Assembly (NCBI GenBank): GCA_943327105.2
Contig: CALPVV020000012.1
Span: 1 to 36,739, forward strand
Length of the DNA: 36,739 nucleotides
Origin: Nitrosovibrio sp. Nv4
GTDB lineage: Bacteria; Bdellovibrionota; UBA1018; CAIMNF01
Reading direction: 5' to 3'
Positions 1 through 6,901 of this stretch are shown here, piece after piece (the stretch's first letter is position 1; every line of letters begins with the position of its first letter). Made by a program: the position numbers and the translations under genes. The notes beneath the pieces are model-generated. The model did not search any database and had not been told where the DNA came from. It was given only the letters and a program-made list of their open reading frames with translations.

Positions 1-203
1 GAACGTGTTTTAGATTCATGTAAGAGTTCGGGAATGTGTCGTCGTAATACTTTGTCAGAAAGTACGGTCGCGCTGACGCGTACAAATTCACTCACGCAGT
101 AATCGTAATATCCGGTGCGGGAGATGAATTCCCGAAACGGTGCATCGGTGATGCCTTCCATCGGCGCGAGAATCACGGCGGGTTTTTCGGGATTTAAAAA
201 CAT
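1..203 (-). CDS. tRNA-dihydrouridine synthase, 5' part (gene runs off the window)
   Basis: This is the N-terminal 67 codons of a Dus-family flavoenzyme, which reduces uridine to dihydrouridine in the D-loop of tRNA using FMN and NAD(P)H. Reading leftward from the ATG at 203, residues 12-23 give the family signature LAPMEGITDAPF, which lies at the start of the FMN-binding TIM barrel. It is followed by CVSEFVRVS, the next barrel strand. The EFVRV wording recalls DusC-type enzymes, but with only the N-terminus visible I do not assign a subfamily. No stop codon is reached before base 1, so the 3' end lies outside the window. The Shine-Dalgarno match is weak (AGAG eight bases before the ATG). An extended -10-like TGCTAGAGT lies just upstream at 211-219, so the leader would be very short. 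Confidence 0.88.
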   Translation of the reverse strand, partial: MFLNPEKPAVILAPMEGITDAPFREFISRTGYYDYCVSEFVRVSATVLSDKVLRRHIPELLHESKTR

Positions 204-239
204 GGTTTGGACTCTAGCAGGGTTTTGTAAATTGAAAAA

Positions 240-291
240 CCACTTTCAGGAACTGTGGGATTGAGGGGGAGAGGGCAGTTCCTGAAAGTGG
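240..291 (-). terminator. Intrinsic terminator of the 309-929 lipoprotein gene
   Basis: A perfect 16-bp inverted repeat, CCACTTTCAGGAACTG at 240-255 and its complement at 276-291, encloses a 20-base loop. Read on the minus strand it comes 17 bases after the lipoprotein stop and is followed by a run of five T. This is a rho-independent terminator layout, and it separates the lipoprotein gene from the dus gene downstream. Confidence 0.85.
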
Positions 292-308
292 GTATTTGGG
301 ATAACTTT

Positions 309-929
309 TTATTCCATGTAGTAGCCGTCAACTTGGTAAGCGACTTTGAAACTTGCTTGGTGTGAGTAATAAAGTGGCTTCATTCCGCATTGAGCACCAC
401 CATAAGCAGATGGATCGCTGTAACGACAGTTGTCGTATTCAGCATCGCTGATCACAACGGTCACAGGTTGACCGCTACCGGTCATGTAACCGGTAAAATC
501 AAGAATCTGTGAAGTCGGTGCACTTGCGCAGTTTGAATCGGTAAGGCCATCTACGCGTAGAATTGCAGTTTGTTGTACGATTCCATTTACTGAAACTTTT
601 ACGCGCATGCATCCGTATGGGTGAGTCCAGTTGGTTTGAACGGTATCGTGCACTGCTGACATTGCGGTGATCTTTACGCGCATTTTCATCGAAGTGCTTG
701 CAGTTGCTGTGAAGGTGGGTTTCGAACCGGTAGAGCCGGTGAGATAAGCCATTGTTTCAGGAGCAAGAGGAAGACCGTATACGTTGCCGGTGCCTGAGCT
801 CACTGGGTTAAAACTTGTTCCTTGGTTTGAAGTAATGCTTAAGGCCCCATCTTTTGAAGATTGTGATCCACATGCTGACAAGATCACCATCAAACCTAAA
901 ACCATTGAAATTTTACTAAGCTTTTTCAT
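309..929 (-). CDS. Hypothetical secreted lipoprotein
   Basis: A 206-residue protein I do not recognise. It starts MKKLSK, followed by a hydrophobic stretch and the lipobox LSAC with the lipidated Cys at about residue 20. It should therefore be exported by Sec and processed by signal peptidase II. The mature part is rich in Ser, Thr and Gly, looks beta-rich, and has four further cysteines in its C-terminal two-thirds that could form disulfides. The ATG at 929 is chosen over an in-frame ATG at 986 because it has an AGAGGG ribosome site and makes the signal peptide begin properly. The gene stands alone, with its own terminator at 240-291. Its leader can fold over the ribosome site (see 933-962). 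Confidence 0.8.
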   Translation of the reverse strand: MKKLSKISMVLGLMVILSACGSQSSKDGALSITSNQGTSFNPVSSGTGNVYGLPLAPETMAYLTGSTGSKPTFTATASTSMKMRVKITAMSAVHDTVQTNWTHPYGCMRVKVSVNGIVQQTAILRVDGLTDSNCASAPTSQILDFTGYMTGSGQPVTVVISDAEYDNCRYSDPSAYGGAQCGMKPLYYSHQASFKVAYQVDGYYME

Positions 930-932
930 AAT

Positions 933-962
933 GCCCTCTTGCCTATGTAATAAGCATAGGGC
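933..962 (-). promoter_or_regulatory. Leader hairpin able to cover the ribosome site of the lipoprotein gene
   Basis: In the leader, GCCCT (958-962 on plus) is complementary to AGGGC (933-937), which is part of the AGAGGG ribosome site. The same GCCCTATG can instead pair with CATAGGC to form a local stem (942-947 with 955-960, seven-base loop). The two pairings exclude each other. This is a shape seen in the sequence; a regulatory role is inference. Confidence 0.35.
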
Positions 963-1151
963 GTGCCAAAAGGTGGGGTGGGTCAAGGCGCTGTGAAGTC
1001 ATTGAGATGATTGAGGGATTTATTCGATCAATGAATGTCGTTCACGAGTAGTGCCTGCTCAATGATCAGTAGGGTGTAAAAAAGTTAGTCGTTTTGATGC
1101 CAGATTGACCCCCCAAAAGACCGTGATTTGTGTAAAGTGATCTCTATATAT

Positions 1152-1691
1152 ATGAAGAATAAATTTTCAATTGAGTGGCTGTTTTTCATCTTGGGTATCG
1201 CCTATTGGGTAGTCAGTATGAATCTTCAACCCATAACCATGGTTTGTGTCTTCTATTCCCTCTATGTCGGTTTCGTTTGGGGAGCCATACCGGAGATCTC
1301 AAAAACTGAACCCATGTCCTGGCGACACATTTTGCCGCCGTTTGTACTCGTTTTGCTGATGATGTTTTCGGCGAATCTTCGCATCTTGCCATCTGCCGAA
1401 GTGGTTACGGTTACGGCGATGGCATTGATTCATCTTCGTGCCGCTGTTTTGTCAATCTCACGTCTTGCATTAAGTGGATTCGGCTTTGCACTTCTTCAAC
1501 TGATGGGCTTCATTTTATCAGTCTTGTATCTCTTTCAGAAAAATGTACTTTCGTTTGAATTGAAAAAAGGTGTTTTTCAGATGTTGATCGTGTTGATCGG
1601 CAGTTTGGGTTTTGGAATCTTGATCATCATGAAAAGGAATATGAATGCAAAAAGGGCGATCGACGACGGTAGCATCTCAAGCCATTCTTGA
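1152..1691 (+). CDS. Hypothetical inner-membrane protein
   Basis: A 179-residue polytopic membrane protein of unknown function. About five hydrophobic segments can be seen, at roughly residues 8-25, 28-42, 60-76, 105-127 and 140-158. The C-terminus is basic (KRNMNAKR). No catalytic motif is apparent. The start is uncertain: ATG at 1152 gives a good N-terminus, and the same frame is open back to a TTG at 1128 with a GTG at 1137. None of the three has a clear ribosome site. The last 47 bases overlap the start of the next gene in another frame, so the two are probably transcribed together and translationally coupled. Confidence 0.65.
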   Translation: MKNKFSIEWLFFILGIAYWVVSMNLQPITMVCVFYSLYVGFVWGAIPEISKTEPMSWRHILPPFVLVLLMMFSANLRILPSAEVVTVTAMALIHLRAAVLSISRLALSGFGFALLQLMGFILSVLYLFQKNVLSFELKKGVFQMLIVLIGSLGFGILIIMKRNMNAKRAIDDGSISSHS

Positions 1692-2469
1692 GTGTTATCA
1701 GAATTTTCATGATCCGAAATATCTTGAGCTTGACCCCCTATTGATCATTCGCGCGTATCTTGGAAAAAGAGAAGCGGAAGAGATCGCTCTTATCGGTGCA
1801 CTGTTTGCTTTTGGAGCTGTGGCTCAGATTCAAAAGTCGCTGCATCTGGCGATTTCCAGAACGGCAGGAATAGATCTTTATCATCCCCAAGTTGATGAGA
1901 AAAAAGCGGCAGTGCTTCTTTTTGATGCGCTCAAGGGTTTTCGACATCGGATTTACGTTGATCGTGATCTGGTGATTTTGAAATTGCTTTATCGCCGAAG
2001 CGTTTTGAAATTTGGTACCCTTGAAAATCACTTTCTTGCTCATCACCAATCAACTGATGAAACCATAGAAAAAGGTCTTGCAGGATTGATTGCTGACTGG
2101 CGCCAATGGGTTGAGGAAATTGAATTTAAGCCAGGTGCGCATTTCGGGCACATGCTGAATTCGCCAGTACAAAAAAGTGCCTGTAAAAGATGGGTGATGT
2201 TTTTAAAATGGATGGTTCGTAAGGATGACGGCATGGATCTCGGGCTTTGGAAAAATCCGGCAATCCGGGCAGATCAATTGGTCATTCCGATTGATACGCA
2301 TCTTTACAAGATTTCAAGAAGTCTTCGCCTTACCCGACGCAAAACGGTAAATTGGCTGACTGCGCTCGAGGTAACCCGTTCGCTGAAGAAGATTGATGCC
2401 AATGATCCGACGCGATTTGATTTTTCACTTTGTCGAATCGGTATGCTGAAGTATCGAAAAAGAATCTGA
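1645..2469 (+). CDS. TIGR02757 (DUF2400) family protein
   Basis: A 274-residue protein that I place in the TIGR02757/DUF2400 family from its C-terminal half. Matching stretches are SACKRWVMFLKWMVRKDDG (about 176-194), the following LGLWKNP, then QLVIPIDTHLYKISRSL and DPTRFDFSLCRIGML. The N-terminal part has the family's AYLGKREAEEIALIGALFAFG. The layout resembles a helix-hairpin-helix DNA glycosylase fold, but no activity is established for the family as far as I know. The ATG at 1645 has AAGGA six bases upstream. The start lies inside the 3' end of the preceding membrane-protein gene, and trmO follows after 13 bases, so these three probably form one operon. Confidence 0.85.
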   Translation: MQKGRSTTVASQAILECYQNFHDPKYLELDPLLIIRAYLGKREAEEIALIGALFAFGAVAQIQKSLHLAISRTAGIDLYHPQVDEKKAAVLLFDALKGFRHRIYVDRDLVILKLLYRRSVLKFGTLENHFLAHHQSTDETIEKGLAGLIADWRQWVEEIEFKPGAHFGHMLNSPVQKSACKRWVMFLKWMVRKDDGMDLGLWKNPAIRADQLVIPIDTHLYKISRSLRLTRRKTVNWLTALEVTRSLKKIDANDPTRFDFSLCRIGMLKYRKRI

Positions 2470-2482
2470 AAAGGAATGTTCA

Positions 2483-3205
2483 ATGATAGAGATGCAGCCG
2501 ATAGGCGTGATTCAAACTTGTTTTACTGAGAAATTCGGAGTTCCACGTCAATCAATGATGGTGAAAGAGGCGCGTGGGGTGATCAAGCTCGGCAAAGAAT
2601 ATTCGCACCCTGACACTGTTTTGCATTTGGAAGGCTTCAGCCATCTGTGGGTGATTTATCTGTTTCATAAAGGTCAAAACGAAAATCATCTTCAAAAGTG
2701 GACGAACACGATTCAACCACCGAGAATCGATGCACCTAAAAAAGTCGGAGTATTTGCTTCAAGGTCACCGCATCGCCCCAACCCGATCGGAATGTCCGTA
2801 GTCAAATTAGAGCGGATTAACCAAAACGCAGAAAATGGAATTGAGATCGAAGTCAGTGGCGTCGATATTCTAGATGGAACCCCCTTGATTGATATCAAAC
2901 CCTATATTCCCTATGCTGATGCACTTGTCGATGCAACAAGTGGTTGGATCACCAATGAGATCTCTCGTTATGCTGTCGAATATTCAGAAGAGGTGATGAA
3001 TTCTCTTCGCGATGAGCCGCTCAAAACGTTGATCACCGGAATTCTGGAATGGGACCCTCGTCCACGCTCTCAACGAGAGCATTCGCCCATTGAGAATGAA
3101 AAGAGCATTGGCAAGCGATTTGCTTTTCGTTTGATGAACCATGACATTCACTGGGTGATTGAAAGCGGCGCAAGAATTCGGGTCGTCGAGATCCGTACCT
3201 TGTGA
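2483..3205 (+). CDS. trmO: tRNA (N6-threonylcarbamoyladenosine-37) methyltransferase TrmO
   Basis: TrmO (formerly TsaA/YaeB) uses S-adenosylmethionine to methylate the t6A37 base of certain tRNAs to m6t6A, which tunes decoding. The 240-residue length fits. The N-terminal all-beta VirR/TsaA-like domain is clear: MQPIGVIQT at the start, then GFSHLWVIYLFH (about 51-62) and GVFASRSPHRPNPIGMS (about 88-104), the most conserved block of the family. DILDGTPLIDIKPYIPYAD (about 130-148) closes the domain. The C-terminal part, with SIGKRFAFRL and residues around GARIRVVEI, matches the extra domain of bacterial TrmO. The ATG at 2483 has AAAGGA upstream. It lies 13 bases after the TIGR02757 gene. Confidence 0.93.
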   Translation: MIEMQPIGVIQTCFTEKFGVPRQSMMVKEARGVIKLGKEYSHPDTVLHLEGFSHLWVIYLFHKGQNENHLQKWTNTIQPPRIDAPKKVGVFASRSPHRPNPIGMSVVKLERINQNAENGIEIEVSGVDILDGTPLIDIKPYIPYADALVDATSGWITNEISRYAVEYSEEVMNSLRDEPLKTLITGILEWDPRPRSQREHSPIENEKSIGKRFAFRLMNHDIHWVIESGARIRVVEIRTL

Positions 3206-3207
3206 TT

Positions 3208-3228
3208 GCTTAACATTTGCAGTTAAGC
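3208..3228 (+). repeat. Small hairpin after trmO
   Basis: GCTTAAC at 3208-3214 and GTTAAGC at 3222-3228 form a perfect 7-bp stem with a seven-base loop, starting two bases after the trmO stop. No T-run follows, so it is not a textbook terminator, but it may protect the trmO mRNA end. Confidence 0.4.
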
Positions 3229-3298
3229 ATGGTGCAGGAATTGCCCTGCGACAAATTTATGGCGTCACTTCGACGGTTCCATCTCCTTTGATTTCCTT

Positions 3299-3304
3299 TA
3301 TGAT
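3299..3304 (+). promoter_or_regulatory. Candidate -10 box for the 3311 gene (possible leaderless start)
   Basis: TATGAT (five of six to the sigma-70 consensus) ends seven bases before the ATG at 3311, which would put transcription start on the A of the ATG. No ribosome site is present. The -35 region (GTTCCA at 3276-3281, 17-base spacer) is weak. Confidence 0.4.
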
Positions 3305-3310
3305 GAATGA

Positions 3311-4357
3311 ATGGGTGGGATTCTACTGAAGTCGATTTTACTTCTGTGGTTGGGGATGAGCGCGACTTTCGCGCATGCAATCCCTGTCGGATTCAATCAA
3401 TCCTGGTTTCATAATGATTATGCTGTTCAATACCTCGATGGTGTTTATGACCGGCAAGAAGTCGAGCGCATCTTTGAACTGACCTCGTTGGCAGGATCAA
3501 AAACCATTCGCCTGTGGTTTTTTGAATCTTCTGATTTTCCAATGATCGAATGGAAGAGTGGGCAAATCGTTTCTTTAAGACAAGATTACATTCGAAATGT
3601 TCTTGAGACTTTGCGTCTGGCGCGTAGCAAGGGCATTCGCGTTTATATGACCTTGCTTGATGGACAATCGTATCGTCCCGATGTTTTGAGTTCCAACTCA
3701 TTGAATCGATTGAAATCGATTTATCAGCAAAAAGGTGGGGCGGTTTTTTTATCGAAAGTGCTCGGGCCACTACTTGAAGCAATTCAAGATGCCGGCCTTG
3801 CGGAAGTCGTAGGTCGTATTGATCTTTCCAATGAAATGGATGCGGTCATCAAACGATTCGGATTTCAAGGTAACTGGAAGGGGGCATCTCGGATGCTTTG
3901 CCAGTGGCGTGAATTCATTCATGGCTATCATGCCTTTGCGACTACACCGGTGACGTTCTCAGTACGCCTTCATCCGCTGGTTAGCCTGCCAGATGATGTA
4001 ATCAGTGACCATGGACCGATGGCTTGTGCCGATCATCTTGATTTTCATTCATACGACGATCAGGGTGTGATCATGCGTTGTGGTGAGCTTCGAGAATATT
4101 CGAAAAAAGGAAAGAAAGACCTCATACTCGGTGAATTTGGCCAAAGTTATTTCAATTCCAACTACGATGACGAACTTCAAAAACGACTGACTGATAATTA
4201 TATCAAAAATGCTCCAACTTGCGGCTTTAAAGAGGCTCTGACTTGGCGACTATCAGATGTGCGTCCTGGTTATAATAAAGAGGCGCGTTATTCTTTCGAG
4301 TCTTATGGTAAAATGCGCCCGGCATTTTGGTTGATTCAACAGCACAACCTCAAGTAA
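3311..4357 (+). CDS. Secreted glycoside-hydrolase-like TIM-barrel protein
   Basis: A 348-residue protein with a Sec signal peptide (hydrophobic core about residues 8-20, likely cut after AHA at 23). The mature part looks like a clan GH-A barrel, the fold of cellulases and mannanases (GH5-like). TIRLWFFES sits on an early strand. IDLSNEMD (170-177) has the Asn-Glu pair (N174, E175) expected of the acid/base. DFHSYDD (244-250) matches the conserved His/Tyr strand, and LILGEFGQS (271-279) holds the probable nucleophile E275. Substrate and GH family cannot be set by reading; a pseudo-enzyme is possible but both glutamates are present. The gene stands alone between trmO and the RDD gene and has no Shine-Dalgarno match. 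A -10 box ends seven bases before the ATG. Confidence 0.68.
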   Translation: MGGILLKSILLLWLGMSATFAHAIPVGFNQSWFHNDYAVQYLDGVYDRQEVERIFELTSLAGSKTIRLWFFESSDFPMIEWKSGQIVSLRQDYIRNVLETLRLARSKGIRVYMTLLDGQSYRPDVLSSNSLNRLKSIYQQKGGAVFLSKVLGPLLEAIQDAGLAEVVGRIDLSNEMDAVIKRFGFQGNWKGASRMLCQWREFIHGYHAFATTPVTFSVRLHPLVSLPDDVISDHGPMACADHLDFHSYDDQGVIMRCGELREYSKKGKKDLILGEFGQSYFNSNYDDELQKRLTDNYIKNAPTCGFKEALTWRLSDVRPGYNKEARYSFESYGKMRPAFWLIQQHNLK

Positions 4358-4370
4358 CGATCAATGTCGT

Positions 4371-4399
4371 TTGACAGTCTAGTCTCAAACGATCATAAA
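4371..4399 (+). promoter_or_regulatory. Candidate promoter of the RDD gene
   Basis: A perfect -35 TTGACA (4371-4376), a 17-base spacer and CATAAA (4394-4399, four of six to the -10 consensus) put transcription start at 4406 or 4407. The gene's ATG is at 4407, so the message would be leaderless. No ribosome site is seen. Confidence 0.5.
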
Positions 4400-4406
4400 T
4401 GAACGT

Positions 4407-5024
4407 ATGGAAAACACTCTACCTGAAGCTGATGTAGCCAACGCGGCTAATAAGCCTGCTCAATTCTTGTTTCGGCTTTTTGCACATTTCATTGATGCTG
4501 CCATTATTGGAATTCCGGGAAACGGATTGATTGCGATCATTCGAAATTATCTTGGTGAATTGAACACAGAAAAGGCGAAACTGTTGATCATCATCAGTGG
4601 AGCAATGCCGTTTTTGTTGATGATTCCATATTTCGGATATTGCTATTCGCAAAAAGGTACGACTCTAGGAAAAATGATTTTAGGGCTTCAGGTTGAGCGT
4701 TATCCAGCTGGTGGTAATCTGACTTTCTTAAAGGCGGCACTTCGGGAAGTCATTGGAAAATCAGTTTCACTCCTCACTCTTGGTATTGGTTATTTGATGA
4801 TCTTCTTTCAGCCTGAAAAAAGAGCACTTCACGATTTGATGTTTGAAAGCCAAGTGCGCAAAGTTGCACCCATCCGTCCGGTTCTCGTGGTTGCTGGTAT
4901 TTTCACCATGATTTTCAACTACAGTTTAACCAACTGGAACGCCTCAAAGATGAAGCCTGTTGCTTCAGATGAAAAGCCGGCAGCGGCAAGTACTTCGACT
5001 GTTAGTCCTGCTGAAGGAAATTAA
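4407..5024 (+). CDS. RDD family membrane protein
   Basis: A 205-residue inner-membrane protein of the RDD family, named for a conserved Arg and two Asp residues. The family signature is visible: FRLFAHFIDAAIIG (21-34, with R23 and D30) starts the first membrane segment, GTTLGKMILGLQVE (84-97) is the typical loop, and KRALHDLMF (138-146) holds the second Asp, D143. Hydrophobic segments lie at about 29-46, 58-76, 115-134 and 157-173. The C-terminus is a short Ala/Ser-rich tail. Family members have been linked to small-molecule or ion transport, but no substrate can be inferred here. The last 23 bases overlap the end of the convergent outer-membrane protein gene. Confidence 0.85.
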   Translation: MENTLPEADVANAANKPAQFLFRLFAHFIDAAIIGIPGNGLIAIIRNYLGELNTEKAKLLIIISGAMPFLLMIPYFGYCYSQKGTTLGKMILGLQVERYPAGGNLTFLKAALREVIGKSVSLLTLGIGYLMIFFQPEKRALHDLMFESQVRKVAPIRPVLVVAGIFTMIFNYSLTNWNASKMKPVASDEKPAAASTSTVSPAEGN

Positions 5025-5565
5025 AACGGAAGTTTGCCGTCACAGAATACCAGTTTACGTTACTGCTGAGATAGGCAACGGCTTCTGGCATGAGTTGCAA
5101 CTCTATGTCTTTTCGAAAAGTCAAAATGGGTTGAGTTAAATATGAGATTCCGCCACCGTAAGCCAAGTTGGTTCCGGTAGGTGATGGAATTCGAGTCGCG
5201 CCATCAGCCAGATCACGGTCAAAAACACTTTGAAGTCCAAGGGCTATGGAAAGATTGATTCCCCAGATGATCTCTCTTGAGAAACCAAGCATGTAATGGG
5301 TGATCTGTGTATCAGAGTCATACATCGATGTTGCAAGATTCAAAGTCGCATTGCCGAGATTACCTATTTTCAAGCCACCTTCGGCACCAACCGTCAGCCC
5401 GCCATTCATTGAAAGACCCGTTGGTTTTAAAACCTCTGCTCCGATTTTTGGGCCAACAAAAGCAGTAACATTACTTTCAGCTTGGGCTGAATTGATCCAC
5501 GCAACCGCAATAGTAATCAATATGATTACAAGTGCGAGACTTGATTTAATCATTTTTGTGACCAT
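5002..5565 (-). CDS. Predicted small outer-membrane beta-barrel protein
   Basis: A 187-residue protein with a signal peptide (MVTKMIKSSLALVII, likely cut after AQA). The mature chain of about 160 residues alternates polar and hydrophobic residues and is rich in Gly, Asn and aromatics (FVGPKIGAEV, LTVGAEGGLKIG, YGGGISYLT). It ends in an aromatic strand (VTANFRFNF) plus a short tail, as expected of a small eight-stranded barrel. I do not recognise a named family. The start at 5565 is four bases beyond the tldE stop, so it is probably the last gene of the tldD-tldE operon; ATG at 5553 is an alternative. Its 3' end overlaps the convergent RDD gene. Confidence 0.65.
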   Translation of the reverse strand: MVTKMIKSSLALVIILITIAVAWINSAQAESNVTAFVGPKIGAEVLKPTGLSMNGGLTVGAEGGLKIGNLGNATLNLATSMYDSDTQITHYMLGFSREIIWGINLSIALGLQSVFDRDLADGATRIPSPTGTNLAYGGGISYLTQPILTFRKDIELQLMPEAVAYLSSNVNWYSVTANFRFNFLQQD

Positions 5566-5569
5566 CCAT

Positions 5570-6901
5570 TTAGATTCCGGCAACTTTGATTCCTCCGAAG
5601 CGAATCGATGGTGCAAAAAAAGAACGATTTGAAGTTGTGTGAACTGTGCTACCGATCGCCTCGATGTTTTTCAATAGTGCAAAAAAGTTACCAGAAATCG
5701 TAATTCCTTTTACACCTTGAGTGGCTTCACCGTTCTCATAGATTTGTCCGCTTGCTGCAAGCGAGAAGTCTCCGGAAGAGGGATTCACTCCCGCATGCAA
5801 TCCTTCCAGCGCAAAAACATGCAAAGTTTTTCCACTGAGCAATTGGCTGTTGTTGCTGCTTCCAGCATCAATAAACAATTGGGTAAGGCTGGTACTCAGG
5901 TGCCCCTTGGCACCTCTGCTTGCGTGTCCGGTATTGGCTACTCCAAAATATCTTGCTGTTGCTGAGTTATGGTAAAAGGTTCTTAACTCGCCTTTTTCAA
6001 TCAGGTGCAGATCTTTTTTAATGAACCCTTCCGAGTCAGAATGTGCACAGATAAAGCCTTCTTCATAATGTGGCAGGTCTCTTAAGCTGAATTCCGGGTG
6101 AGCGATTTTCTGGTCGATCGAGTCTTTGAAGCTGCTATAGCCGTCTTTAACCGATTTTCCGGAAAATTGTCCTAAGAAACATCCCAGAAGGCTTTCGAGT
6201 GTTTCTGTTTCAAAGATAAGATCGTAATTTCCAGTCGGGATCGGGGATGCGTCCAGAAGAATTCGGGTTTTGTAGATCGCATTCTTGATGACTTCTTGCG
6301 GGTTGAGTTCGGCAAAGGTTCGTCCGCTCATGCCATCATAGAACAATGCCTGTTTGTCTCCGTCCTTGATTAAAGAAGAGGTATAGCAAGAAAAGGTTTT
6401 ATCTCGTTCATACGAGTAAAGACCAAGATGATTGCCATAGTGACGGTGATTGGAAGATTCACTGTAGCCATTGTATGGTACTGCCGAAGTTCTTGGTTCC
6501 TGACGCTTCACTTCGTTATCGAGTTGAATTGCCAGATCGATCTTTGTTTGAATTTCAGTATGATCATCCCGAAAGGTCTTCGGGTTTTCATCAATGATGG
6601 TTGCTTTTTCATGAGTAATGGCCTGATATTCATCAACTTCGGCAAACGAACTCGATTTCAGTGCGCTTTGAACCATAGTTTTAAGAGATGAATCAGAAAG
6701 ATCTTCAGAGTAGCTAATGCCCACTTTCTGACCATGAATCACCCGAACCCCGATGAGTCGTGAAGAGTTTACCTTGTAAGTTTCAATTTTACCTTCTTGT
6801 GAACTCAGATTGAGTGATTGTGATTCACTCAAGATCACATCGCATTGATCAATCTTCAGGTCATTGGCCATTGAAATCGTTTTTTCAATGATGTCTTTCA
6901 T
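5570..6901 (-). CDS. pmbA: TldE/PmbA metalloprotease partner subunit
   Basis: TldE (PmbA) is the non-metal-binding subunit of the TldD/TldE heterodimeric protease. In enterobacteria the complex removes the microcin B17 leader and degrades unfolded CcdA. The 443-residue length fits. The N-terminal domain has SSQEGKIETYKVNSSRLIGVRV (read in two parts, about residues 32-53), typical of the family. The C-terminal beta-barrel domain has VNPSSGDFSLAASGQIYENG (about 368-387) and GVKGITISGNFFALLKNIEAIG (about 392-413). The HExxxH zinc motif of TldD is absent, as expected for TldE. The start overlaps the tldD stop by four bases (ATGA), which indicates translational coupling. Confidence 0.93.
   Translation of the reverse strand: MKDIIEKTISMANDLKIDQCDVILSESQSLNLSSQEGKIETYKVNSSRLIGVRVIHGQKVGISYSEDLSDSSLKTMVQSALKSSSFAEVDEYQAITHEKATIIDENPKTFRDDHTEIQTKIDLAIQLDNEVKRQEPRTSAVPYNGYSESSNHRHYGNHLGLYSYERDKTFSCYTSSLIKDGDKQALFYDGMSGRTFAELNPQEVIKNAIYKTRILLDASPIPTGNYDLIFETETLESLLGCFLGQFSGKSVKDGYSSFKDSIDQKIAHPEFSLRDLPHYEEGFICAHSDSEGFIKKDLHLIEKGELRTFYHNSATARYFGVANTGHASRGAKGHLSTSLTQLFIDAGSSNNSQLLSGKTLHVFALEGLHAGVNPSSGDFSLAASGQIYENGEATQGVKGITISGNFFALLKNIEAIGSTVHTTSNRSFFAPSIRFGGIKVAGI

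Noticed and set aside
784-996. Plus-strand open frame inside the lipoprotein gene
   Set aside because: Antisense to the lipoprotein signal region; no ribosome site and no recognisable product.
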